Shown here one piece after another: positions 49,201-61,900 of a stretch of DNA of 64,000 nucleotides (position 1 is the stretch's first letter; every line of letters starts with the position of its first letter). The notes below the pieces were generated by a model, which was not told the DNA's origin, did no database searches, and saw only the letters and a list, made by a program, of their open reading frames with translations. The translations under genes were made by a program, and so were the position numbers. The stretch covers positions 236,261 through 300,260 of the forward strand of contig KL647313.1 in NCBI GenBank assembly GCA_000727475.1, written 5' to 3'. The stretch comes from Sarcocystis neurona (lineage: Eukaryota > Apicomplexa > Conoidasida > Eucoccidiorida > Sarcocystidae).

Positions 49201-52200
49201 NNNNNNNNNNNNNNNNNNNNNNNNNNNNNNNNNNNNNNNNNNNNNNNNNNNNNNNNNNNNNNNNNNNNNNNNNNNNNNNNNNNNNNNNNNNNNNNNNNNN
49301 NNNNNNNNNNNNNNNNNNNNNNNNNNNNNNNNNNNNNNNNNNNNNNNNNNNNNNNNNNNNNNNNNNNNNNNNNNNNNNNNNNNNNNNNNNNNNNNNNNNN
49401 NNNNNNNNNNNNNNNNNNNNNNNNNNNNNNNNNNNNNNNNNNNNNNNNNNNNNNNNNNNNNNNNNNNNNNNNNNNNNNNNNNNNNNNNNNNNNNNNNNNN
49501 NNNNNNNNNNNNNNNNNNNNNNNNNNNNNNNNNNNNNNNNNNNNNNNNNNNNNNNNNNNNNNNNNNNNNNNNNNNNNNNNNNNNNNNNNNNNNNNNNNNN
49601 NNNNNNNNNNNNNNNNNNNCAGCAGCCATCTCCTTCTCGAGCGCGTCTCTCTCGCCAAGTCCGTTTTTCGTGAAACGGATACCGACCCCTCAGCACGCTG
49701 CCGGGCAGGCACCGCAGGGCTCGTGGACTCGACTACTTCTGCGGAGACGCAGCACGGCCTGACAGCTGCCGGTGTCTCTCCTTCCCTCCTCTCACCCATG
49801 CATTCCCACGTCGGTCGGTACGAATGCAAATCCACACCCACACACATACACACACACACACTTATACATCAATACACACATGAATACGTGCAGAAGCATA
49901 TGTACATTCACACACGTATCGATGCATAAAATACCACACATGTACGTTCATGTATATACGTGTGTAGAATTTGAAGTTCCCTTTCTCTCTCTACATACAC
50001 ACACATATATATGTGTGGGCCTTCAAACGTATAGACACACATATGTCTGTGTATATAAATACATCTTCTCCTACATATACACGTAGAACTCAAAATGTCT
50101 TTTTTCCCTCTCCCTTTCTCTATACGCGCAATCAAAGACACAGACAAATGAATATATACATATATATATATGTCTATATACGTATATTTACGTAGCCCTT
50201 GGAGCTCTCACTCTCTCTAGATATGCACGTATATGCACTCATACTGATTGAGTCATATAGACGTACACACATATGTGTAAACACGTGTAGAACTTGAAGT
50301 TCTTTCTCTTTCTCTCTGTCTCTCATACATACATATATATATTTGTGTACGTATATATGTGCCTTCATACGTATAGAGACATGCGTATACACACACACAG
50401 ATACACGTACGTATGTATCCAGTGGTATATACATATATATACGTATAGACAAACATATGTAGATACATGTAGAGGTGAGAGTTTCCTCTCATTTGCCTGC
50501 CTGTCTGTGTTTGAACGTAAACTACTCTTATGCAGATATACAGACGTCCTTGGACGTCCGGGGAGAAGGCGCCTGCAGGTGTCCCTCTCTGTTTTCGCGC
50601 ATGCAAACACTTATACATACATATATGTATACATACGTAAATACGTACGTATTCACACACACCCACATATATATGCGTGGGAGTGCATTTGGCGTGGCGC
50701 CCTTTTGAGAACGTAGTTGGGCATCCTAAGAAGGACTCGCGTGAAGAAAGAAGACGCTTCCCTGCAGGGCAGCAGCGCATGCGCGAGACACCCCCCCTTT
50801 CAAGAGAGCCGGGGAGAAAGCAGAGACAGAGACACAGCGCGGCACAGAGAGACGGCGCCAGACAGAGAGACAGGAGACAAACACAGGCCCTTTCATCCAT
50901 CTGTTCTTCAAATTTACTTCCCACGCACATACATATATATATATATAGAGAGAGAGAGACATCCATATATATATATATATGCAGGTGTAGATAGATTTAT
51001 AGGTGTATAGGTAGACAGACAAATCAGCAAATCCGTAGATAGATACACACATCTGGAACTATGAGGCAGGCAGATATGCAGGTCGATCTACACACATCTA
51101 TCTATCCACATATACATATGCGCATAGATAGATAGAGGCGTAGAAGTTACTACATGCATATACATAGATACAGAGCCAGAGACAGAAATACAGTACGACT
51201 CGTTGCAAATACATGGAGTGGAGACGCAGAGGAGCCGGGAGGATGGAGAAGCAAAAGAGAAGAAGAGAGGAAAATAAGACGACCTTTCTGGCAGAGAGCG
51301 ACAAGAACTCTGAACGTCCCCCGAAGGAGGCGAAGGAAGCGACAGCAGCTGAAGAAGGAGACGGCGAAGGAGGAGACGGCGAAGAAGAGATTGACGAGAA
51401 TTACCTTTCTGCGAGAGACTGACAACTTCTTTGAAAGTGCGGGCACCGAAGAGCAGACGCGCGAGGCCGAGCACCGTGCCCCCGCCGACGCACGTCCCCG
51501 TCACGCGGACGAACGACGACGGACCCGTCGCCTGCAGCAGCAGCAGCAGGAAGAACAGCGAGAGCAGCAGCAGCACTGGCAGCAGCAGCGTGCGCCGCAA
51601 GGAGGCCACGCCAAGGACAGCAGACACTCGCGTGTGTGGTTAATAGTGTGGAGCGAAGAAGAGGACGAGGCCCGCGTATTTCTCCGCCTTCGCTCGCACA
51701 CAGGGAGACGCGAGAAAGGCGGAGACGAGGAGACGCGCCAGCACCGCCGCTTTCGTGCGGAGACGGAGACACGTCGACAGCAGCGGCCCCTCCAGACACG
51801 AAAAACGGCCTACTCGCCCTTGCACACGCCGGAGGGGTCCTCCCTCTCAATTCTGCCTTTTTCCCTTCTTTTGTCCCCCCCTTCCCGTCTCGCTTCCCGT
51901 CTCCCTTCTGCCTGCTGTTCCCTTCCCTTCTCGCTTCCTCTGTCCGTTTCGTCTCCTCTGCCTTTCCCATTTTTTCTGTCGTCCTCTTTCTCTCTGCTCT
52001 CCTCCTCCCTTTCGTCCTCCCCTTCCTTTTCTTCCCCTCACTTTTCTTCTTTTCTCGCTCGGCCCACTTTCCCACACACACACACACACACACTCGCTCC
52101 GCGTCTGCAAGAAGCGATGTGTCGGAACGCATGCGCAAGGAAGTCGAAGAGAGAACTCAGCTGCTGCCCAGGACCAACTTCATATGTCTCGAAAACGGCA

Positions 52201-55200
52201 CTTTTCTCTCTTCCGTATATGCACAGCCATGCCCACACACACATATGAATATATATATCTACACATATACACACATAAAGAGAGGGATACATGTATGTAT
52301 ATATACATGTGAACACACACATACATGTATAGAGAGAGGAAATGAAGGGGGAGCGCCAGGCAACTTCAAATAAGACACATATGCGACGATGCAAGTGAAT
52401 TTACACGTCGCTCTTCCTCTCTTGCACAACCCCGTGCTCTCTCTACATATAGACATATATATGTGTATATATACGTACGTATATATATGTATATATATGT
52501 ATATCGCTACGTCTGGGTATGTAGACATATGTGTGTTGTCTATCTCTACGTATATTGACTTCTATTTTCATTCACATATACATACACATATATATACACA
52601 AGCACACCTACGGACGGTAAACTACTTTAGCGTACATATATACACGTACGTACAGAGACCTACACTTGCTAACATATAGAACCAGACGTCTCCATCTTTC
52701 TCTCCCGATATACACGTATATCTATATATTTATGTGTTTGTAGGTGAACTGACCTAAATATGCATGCAGGCATATATATGTGTATGCATTTGTCTCTCCG
52801 TATATAACGTGTACCTGCAGATATACGTAATATGGGTGGCTAATTTTCTACAGAAAAGAGGTGTCGGAGAAGCACATATGCATGGACGTATGTGGCAGTT
52901 GGCCCAGGGGCGACGGGACGCATGCGAAAAAATTTGCTGCTGCGATTGAGCGGAGGTGTCTGCAGACGGACAATCTCATCTATATACGGACGGAGAAGAA
53001 GAAGTAGGCCAGGGAAGGAAAAGGTGGAAAGTTGTACGCGGAGGGGCCAACAGCGAGCAGCAGCGCATGCAAGACGCAGACACAGAGACAAGGAGGCAGC
53101 GTCAATTCTTTGATGAAGAGAGAAGCATCGCGAGGGATGCGCTGCTCAGAGAGCAGCAAAGTCACGTGTATTTGCGACAGATGGCGGCCGGAAATCTACG
53201 AGACATTCTTCAGGCAGAGGAAGTGGGCGATAGCCACAGGACGGGGTGTGAAGACGTCCTACAACAAGCAGCAGCAGCAGAAGCAGCATCAGAGCAACGT
53301 TTTTTCGCATGCAGCAGCTGCAGCGGGACCAGGCGGAAAAGTGTGCCCTTGCGGCACCCGCGTGGACAGCAGGCAGCAGCAGCCGCGGAGGGTGCAGCAA
53401 CAGCAGCAAAAAGAGGGGAAAAAGACGCAGAGGGCAGCAGCAACAGCAACAGCAGCAGCAGGAGAAAGTGCGCCGTCGTCGAGCAACCCGAGGAGAGAAA
53501 CAGGCGCAGCACCGGCGAGCCGTAGCAGGGGAGAGACGCCTGCAGCAGCAGCAGGAAGGCGAGGAAGAAGGCGCCGGCGAGAGTGGCAGAAGCCGGACCC
53601 GTAAAGAAACACGAGGGTCGGCGAGAGAGACACGTAGATACTCCGAGAGAAGAAGAAAGTCTGCGCCACAGCAGAAGGAAGAAAACGAGAGAAAAAGAAG
53701 CTCTCGCGACTGCGGCAGGGGCAGCACTCGGGGGGACTCCGAGGGTGGCAGCAGAGGAAGAACAACTGTTGGCAGTACCAGCAGCAGCAACAAAGATATG
53801 CGGCAGCAGAGGAGACGCCAGGTGCTGCTACACACTGCCCAGCAGCAGAAACAGCGCAGCAGCAGTGCTGCAGCAGGTCTTCCTTCCCTTTCTTCTCTTC
53901 CTTTTCCTCTCCTCTTACTTTTAAGATAGAGACCCCCGAGCCAATGTTGACGACTAGAAAAGGGTACAGTGCCCCTCCCTGCAGCAGGAGCAGCAGCAGC
54001 AGCAAGAGAAAGGGGCGGATGCAGCAGCCAGGGGCAGGGGGACGCAGGCCCAGAGAGGACAGCGAAGAGGGGCCGGTAAAGGGGAAAAAGTGAGCAGAAG
54101 AAACCGGAAGAGAAAGGAGACGGAGACAACGGCAGAGACAGAAGACAGAGAGACGTGAAGACGCACAAGAGAAGCAAATCGGCAGTGCAGACAGCAGAAG
54201 AAGAGAGAACGGGAAAAGAAGAAGAAGAGGGGCAGGGGGGGAACATGAAGAGGAGGATGACGGAAGTACGGGAAACGACGAAGAGACACAACAGAGAACA
54301 GCAGTCGAGGAAGAGAACGGGAAGCGACAAGAGAAGTGGAAAAGCAGCAGCAGCAGAGACCGAAGAGACGCAAAAACGCAGAGGCCAGGAGAGGAGAGAC
54401 AAAAGAAGGCGCAGAAGGAAGTCTGCTGCTGCATGCCCCACCCCAACAAGAGACAAGCCGAAGAGGCAGCGGAGACGAGCCACAGGGGAGAACGGACCAC
54501 GACGGAGGCGAGACGAGACACTTCGCTTGATATACACACATATGAAGACGACGACGCGGTGCGCGAGACAGGGAGACGGAGGCTGCTGCAGAGGAGGAGA
54601 AGGGAGACGCGCGGAGGAAACGAGGACGAGGAAGCGAAGGAGAAGCAGCAGCAGACAGGAGGATGGGAGGAAATTTCGTATGGAAGTGTTTGTGTGCATG
54701 TACCGGTGTGTGTGCTGCAGAGACGAGACGGCAGACGCAGAAAAGGGAGACGGAAGCGACGGGGGCGGGCAGGGACAGAATGGAAGGAAGAGAAAGTTGA
54801 AGGGACACTCCTGACCAAAAGAGAGGGGGGGAACGGGGGGTCGAATCGAAGGCAGAGGGACAGCAGCGAAGAAGCCGAGGAGGAGGAGGAGAACCCGAAA
54901 CGGGAGACGGAGGGGGGGAGAGACGTGCGCGCAGAAAGAGACGGCAGCACGAGCAGCTCGTCTCGCAGAGAGACGAGACAGGAAGTCGAAGAAAAGGGGA
55001 CACCAAAGTCGCAAGCACACACAACGAACAGCACACAAATCATCCCCCCACCTTCCACCCGCCTATATTCACATACTCCTACATATATCGCGACATACAC
55101 ATACATATGTGGAGTGTGCTGCTACGATTATATACATATACATATATATTCACGTGTACGCGTGTACACACATACATACATATCTCCATCCATACATCCG

Positions 55201-55914
55201 TACAAATACATATATATATGAATACATATACATACATACAAATACATATACATACATATATATACCTGCGCATACATACCTACATATACGTAGATGCATA
55301 TACATACATATACATACACACATATATATGTGTACGTCCCTGAATTTACCTGAATTGCTGTTTCTCTCTTTAAACATATATACACGTCGTTGTAAACGTT
55401 AGTATATATATGGAGAAATCCATGTATAGAAATGAAGAGATGGGGGGGGGGGGTTAGTTCAGAATGAATAGACAGACACACACACACACACAGACATAGA
55501 CGCAGACGGAGACGTGATTGCTCGTATTCTCTTCGACCTTCACATGTTCGTATACAGACTCGAAGACAGAAGAAAGGACCCTTCTATATATACGGGAGTA
55601 CACGTATGGATACGTATATATATATATATATAGATATGGAGATAGATAAATATATAGGTAGATATATAGACAGAGAGACACATATATAGAGAGAGAGGGA
55701 GAGAGGCAGATACACACAGACACAGACACACACATACACGTGCTTGCTTCTATATCTCGGGATTTGTATAAATATATATACATATATGGAGAGGAAGTGT
55801 GAAGAATGTGTGTATCAGAGATGGCAGCAGAAAAGACATAAAGAAAGAGACAGAGACAGAGGCGGAGAGATAAATAAATCGGTGTGAGTCCGTCGTTGTA
55901 GCCGGCGCACCCTG

Positions 55915-55953
<39 letters not shown>

Positions 55954-58900
55954 GAAGAGATATCTATGTCCATCTCTCTACCTATCTATCTACCTACCCA
56001 TCTATCTCTCTCTCTCTATATATATATAGATAGATACGTTGGACTGCTGGTGGTTCTTCTGCTTACTCGTGTGCCTTTGCTGCTGCTACTGTTCGTCTCG
56101 TATTTCAACTTTGACTTTTTCCGTTGCATGTGTTTGTCGGTTTCTTCCGTTTCCCCGTCCCGCCACACACACACCTGCTGCAACAGGTGCCCGCCCGTGT
56201 CTGTTGCTGCTGATGCTTCTTTTGTTGCTGCTATGCTTCTTTTGTTGCTGCTGCTGCTTCTTCATCTCCTGCTGCTGCTGCTGCTTCCGTGGGTGCTGCT
56301 CCCTCCTCCGTTGCTGCTGGTGCTCCTTTTGTTGCTGCTGCTGCTTCCTTTGTTGCTGCTGCTGCTTCTGCATCTCCTGCTGCTGCTTCTTCTGTTGGTG
56401 CTGCTCCCTCCCCTGCTGCTGCTGCTGCTGCGTCGGTTGCTGTTGTTGCTGCGTCTGTGCCCGTCGCTTGTGTTGTTGCTGCTGCGTCTTCTCTTCCTGC
56501 TTCTTCTGCAGCAGCTGCTGCTTCTGCTGCAGCTTCTCTATTGCTGTTGCTGCTCCCTCTTCTTCTCCTCTGTCCCTGCTTCTATTGCTGCAACTTCTCC
56601 TTCGTCTTTTTCTCTGTCGCTGCGGCTGTTGCTGCTTCCTCTTCTTCTTTTCTCTGCTGCTGCTTCTTCTTCCTTTTTGCTGTTGCTGTTTGTCTGTTCC
56701 TGCTGCTGTTGCTGCTGCTGCTTCTTCTTCTACTCGTTTTCCTCGGTTGCCGTTTGTTCGTTGCGGCTGCCTCTGCTGTCGGTGCAGCTTCCTCTTCTTC
56801 GTCTTCTGCTGCTGCTGTTCTGCGTCGGACGTCTTACCAGGCGCACGTGGATCCGCTTTTTTGTGTGGAGGTCGAAACGAAAGACAGAGTCGGTTGCAGA
56901 GGCAAGACAAACTAATCCCTTCATGATACTCTCCATTTCATCGCGCTTCTTCAGTTTCACCCCCAGCGTCTCCTTGAACAAGTCGCAGAATTTGTATGCG
57001 CCTCCGCCGGTGGCTCGCATGCTGCCTCCGACTTCCACCAGGCGCTTGGCTGCTCTCCCCCGCCCGCAGATACATGCAGAAGGAAAAGCGCAGGGAGAAC
57101 GACAGCACAAGCTACTGAGAAGGGGACAGAGAAGACGGAGAGGAAGAGAGAAGAGAGAAAAAGAGACGAAAAAAGAGGAGGAGGGGAGGGGAGGGGGAGA
57201 CGGACACGCCCTGCTGGACAGAGAGACAGGGGGACGCAGACACGAAGACAGCGGAGAAGAGACAGAGGGGGACGCGAGAGAGAGAGACGGAGAGAAAAGA
57301 GAGGAAAGCAAAAAGAGAAAAAGGACCGCAGCAAGGCAGAAGAAAAGGAAAAGAAAAGAAAGGAGACGGAGACGGGAAAACAGCAGAGAAGGAATGGGAA
57401 GAAAAGGAGACGGAGACGCGAGGAGAGCAGAGAAGGGGCGGGAAGAAAGGGAGACGGAGACGGGAAGAGAGGAGAGGAAGGAAACACTGGAAGTTGAAAG
57501 CGACAAATATTGACCCGCATACACACATACTGAAAGGAGCAGACACACAGACGCATGCAGACACAGGGAGAGACACACGTATATAGATAGATAGATATAA
57601 ACACATATATATTGAGAGATACAGATAGATAGAGAGGAAACCATATATATTTAGATAGGTAGATAGATACGCATGTATAGATAGCCAAAATACACAGGTG
57701 GACCAATAAACAAATATTTACGTACACATATGTATATAGACAGGGGGATGAAGGGCAGATGGGTGGACAGAGATAGACAGAGAGAGAGACACGCAGTGAG
57801 ACGGAGGGCCGAAGAGACAGCAAGTCAGGGAGAGAGACGGAGACACCGGCGAGACAGAGAGACGCATGCGGAGACAGCGTGAAAGGGAGAAGAAGAAGAG
57901 GTAGATGGACAGACGGATAAGAGACAGGGAGACACACACACACACACACACGAAAGGAGAAGGGCAGGTAGACGGACAGATGGGGACACACACACACACA
58001 CACATACACAGAGACAGATGGACGCGCAGACGACGATGAAGAAGAGGACGAAGAAGAAGACGGAGGGGAGAAGAAGTGGCGCGCAGCAGAGAAGAGGAGA
58101 GCCGCAGACTGCAGAAGAAGAGGAATGGGAATGCGACCCTCTCCTTGCTGTCCTGCTCTCGCACGGCAGAAGCAGCAGCAGCAAACGTAGACATACATAT
58201 ACTTGCACATATACACACATATGTATTACACATATATATACATATATATATACACATATTTATACGCATATATATTCTAATATATACGCCTATATACATA
58301 CATACATATACATGTATATCCACATATTCACATATATATATATATACACATATACACATATACATATGTATATATATATATATATATATATTTGTGTATG
58401 TATATCTGCTCCTCGAGGACTGCAGTGGGGAGCTTTTTCCTCTCCTTTCCTTTCAAAAGCGATTTGTCTTCATGCTTTTCTCGTTTTCCTCGCAAAGACT
58501 CTCCGATGTACGTGTGGGCGAGGGGGAAAACAAAGTTGCCGGTGCATACGTATGTATGAACAACTGTATATTAGTGTATACGTCTGGGCCCTGTATGCGC
58601 CGGTGTATTTATATATTATGTATGTGCATACATATATGTATTTAAACGTCAGCAGTAGCACCAGCAGCAAAGCTACGTATCTCTCTCCCCTTCCCTTCCC
58701 CTCCTCCCCAAGATACTTGTCCAACCACTCTCTCTCTCTACACACATATACATATATATACATATATACATGTATGTATACATATATATATATATGTATT
58801 ATAGATCAAGAGGTATACTTTTTATATTGTGAAATCCACCACTCGCATGCATGCCTCATACATGTACACTTCTCGAAGAAGAGACAAAGAAAAAGAGAGG

Positions 58901-61900
58901 GAGAAACCCCTCCCCCCCACCAAAAACAAATAACCCCTTCTCCGTGGACTTCTCTCTCTCGCTACATATATATATACATATATATGCTATACGTATATAC
59001 ATAAGTGTATGTATACATGTATACCTATTTACGTTTGTACTACATGCATACATGTATATACACAGAAACAAGTGTATATATATATGTCTATGCATGCGTA
59101 TACACTTGATATATGTGTTGTAGAGAACGAGGGAGAGAGAGAGAAATGAGGGACGCTGGTCACACTGCCACATATATCTTCGTAAGCTCAACCCTGGGTC
59201 ATATATGTAGGACGTGTGTGGGGTCGGTTGCACGGCGCAGTGCGGCAGCAGATATACACTTACGATGACTTTGGTCTGTAGAAATAGAGGAAACATACCT
59301 TTGAGGAAATGAAGAAGGGCAGAAATGTGTTTGGTGTGGAAGTAGGCGAAACGAATCACTTGGCGAGGAGTTACTGCGAAAGCAACAGCAGCAGCAGGAG
59401 CAAAAGCAGAACAGAAGAAGTAACAGGAGAGAGAAAGCAGAGCGTCTCACCGAAGGCAGCGCACAGCAGCAGCAGAAAAGAAGAGGCGCAACAGCAACAG
59501 AGGGACGAGAAGCAGCAGCAGCAGGACAAACAAAGAGGCAGCAGCGAGTAGGCAGTGCAGGAGTACCGGAGGAAGAGAAGCCGAAGAAGAGGAAGAAGCA
59601 GCAACAGCAGCACAGGGAAGAAGAAGCAGAGACACGTTGCGCGGAGGAGAAGAGTTGAGAGGAAGAAGCCGCTGCAGCAGAAGCGACACGGCTGACTGGG
59701 GCAGAGCAGCAGCAGCAGCGTGGGACGTCGCGGCGTGGAGCCGGAGCAAGGGGAGGGGAAGCAGCAGCAGCGCACAGGACGGGGAGACGAAGAAGAAGGA
59801 AGCCGAAGACAGACGAAACAGGGAGAAAACGGGCACGATGAAAAGGAGAAGAGAGACGGAGCAGCAGCGGCACCAGGAGCAGCAGGACGAATGTCTGGGG
59901 AGAGTCCGTGAACCCAAAGCAGCAGCAGCAACCGCAGCAAGAAAAAGGTGCGCGCGTGGCTGCTGCAGCAGACACACACACATAGACGAGAACAGAGACA
60001 GAGAGAGAGACACAGGGAGACTGCGACAACACCCGCATGTGACGGACGTGAAGCATAAAAAGAAGGAGACACGGAGACACAGAGAGGGAGACGGGAAGGG
60101 AGACGCGCCAATAGGCGAACAAGTTCATCAAGAAGAACCCGGAAGAAGAGGTCGAGACAAGGACGAACAGAAGACCGAAAAACGCGTTCTCAAAAAGGAA
60201 CTCCTTTGAAACCGAAGGAGAAGGGCTGCGTCTCTCTCTTCTGCTCTCCGTCCCCAGCCGGCCGTGGTGGTGCTTCTTCTTGCCACCTTTTCGAGTGTCT
60301 TCGTACACTTTGCAGCGCCGCGCAGAGGGGCACACACACATGGTGCAGCAGCTTCCTCTAGGGAAGGCGCAGCTATTTACGTTGCATTGAGAGAGAGACA
60401 GCGAGGAAGAGAAGGGACGGGCAAAACAGGAGAGAGGAAAGGCAGGAGACGGAGAGACAGGAGAGGACAAAAAAGACGCACACGGAGACACGGAGAGACG
60501 GCAGAGAGACGAGACGTATACGCACAGAGAGGAGGACAGCAGCAAAAGAGAGACACAGCAACAGAGAAGAGAAGACGGAGACGGATAAGAGACGTCCACA
60601 CGTCTGCATCTGCTGAGAGACGGAGAAGAACTACCTATACAGAGGTTCAACGGGTGTTCTCGCTCTTCCTGCATGCATGCAAAGAGACGGAGAAAAAGGG
60701 GGGGGCGACAGACAGAGAGACAGGGGCCGCCAAGGGGAGACGAGACGGGGCGACACACAACAGATGTACAAAAGAGAGACACAGGAAGATACATCTGCAC
60801 AGAGATCTCCGTCCATTCTCTCTCTCTGTGTGTGTGTCTACCTCGCTACACATGCATATATATATGCATGCGCATGCATGGGGAAGACAGATATGTATAG
60901 AGAAGGAGACAGCGGGAGACATCCATACGGAGATTCACGCAGACTACACACACACGAGAGACGGGAGACACGAGAAGAGAGAAAATGATAGACACAGAGA
61001 GACATGACAGACATACGCAGACAGACAGAGAGAAGGACAGAAAGAGAAAAGGGAAGACATATATGTATATACGTGTATGTAGACAGATAGAGAAAAGGAC
61101 AGAGAGAGAGGGAACGACATATATGTATATATGTAGGCAGATAGAGAAAAGGGAAGAAAGAGAAAAGGGAAGACATATATATATATATATGTACACGTGT
61201 ATGTAGACAGATAGATAGAAGGACAGAGAGAGAGAGAAGGAGGATAAGGAAAGGAAAAGACGGGAGAGGAAGAGAAATCGAGGCGTCGCTGTTTCGAGAA
61301 GACGACCGGGCCGCGATTTCACCTGCGCGTCGAGGACGCTGTCGCCTACGAGCAGAGAAGAGGTACAGAGAAGAGAGGGAGAGGGAGAGAAGAAGCCGCA
61401 GCGGGATTCGAGGCAAAGCAGCTCTGCGAAGACAAAAAAGAAGAAGAAGAGAAGCAGCTCCTGCCAACCCAGTGGGACGAACTGCTGGCTGCGTCGCGTT
61501 TCTCTGCGACCGCTTCTGCTGCTGCTGCTGGCGTTGCTGCACCAGTCTTGTGCTGCTGCGCTGCTCGTCTGCACCTTGCTGCTCTGCTGCTGCTGTTCTG
61601 CTGCTGCTGCTTGTCTCCTGCCGCGCGGCTCTTCTGCTGTTGTTCTGCTGCTGCTGTGGCAGGTACCTTGGATGTCCAGGGAAGAGCCTGCGGAACGGCT
61701 GCTGCTGCTGCTGTCGTCGCGTTTCTTCCTCGGGACGCCGTGCTTCTCAAAAAGCAACTTGTCTGCAACAACCCTCTCTTGCAAGCAGAAGCAGCAGCGA
61801 TCTCTGGCATCAACATCCCTGCTGCAGGCGTAGATCTTGCAGCCGCTTCTGCTGCTGCAGCTGCACGCGTAGACGCTGCTGCAGCGGCTGCAGGAGCAGA

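Noticed and set aside
48399..49929. Long frames spanning the second N run
   Set aside because: Mostly X residues; flanks are minisatellite except for the PANK exon 48708-48621.
53146..55106. Long minus-strand frames of about 600 codons (Ser/Leu/Phe/Cys-rich)
   Set aside because: They run through purine-rich and CAG tracts where stops are depleted. Only the short PANK exon 53978-53919 within them has family motifs and splice signals.
55915..57513. 532-codon plus-strand frame and overlapping frames rich in Leu, Cys or Gln
   Set aside because: Translation of CTG and GAGACGGAGAC repeats antisense to PANK; no motif, and composition changes with the repeat.
61323..61345. Alternative 23-nt micro-exon using a CTCGTAG acceptor
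   Set aside because: The acceptor at 61424 has a much longer pyrimidine tract and the same downstream phase, so the 101-nt exon is preferred.
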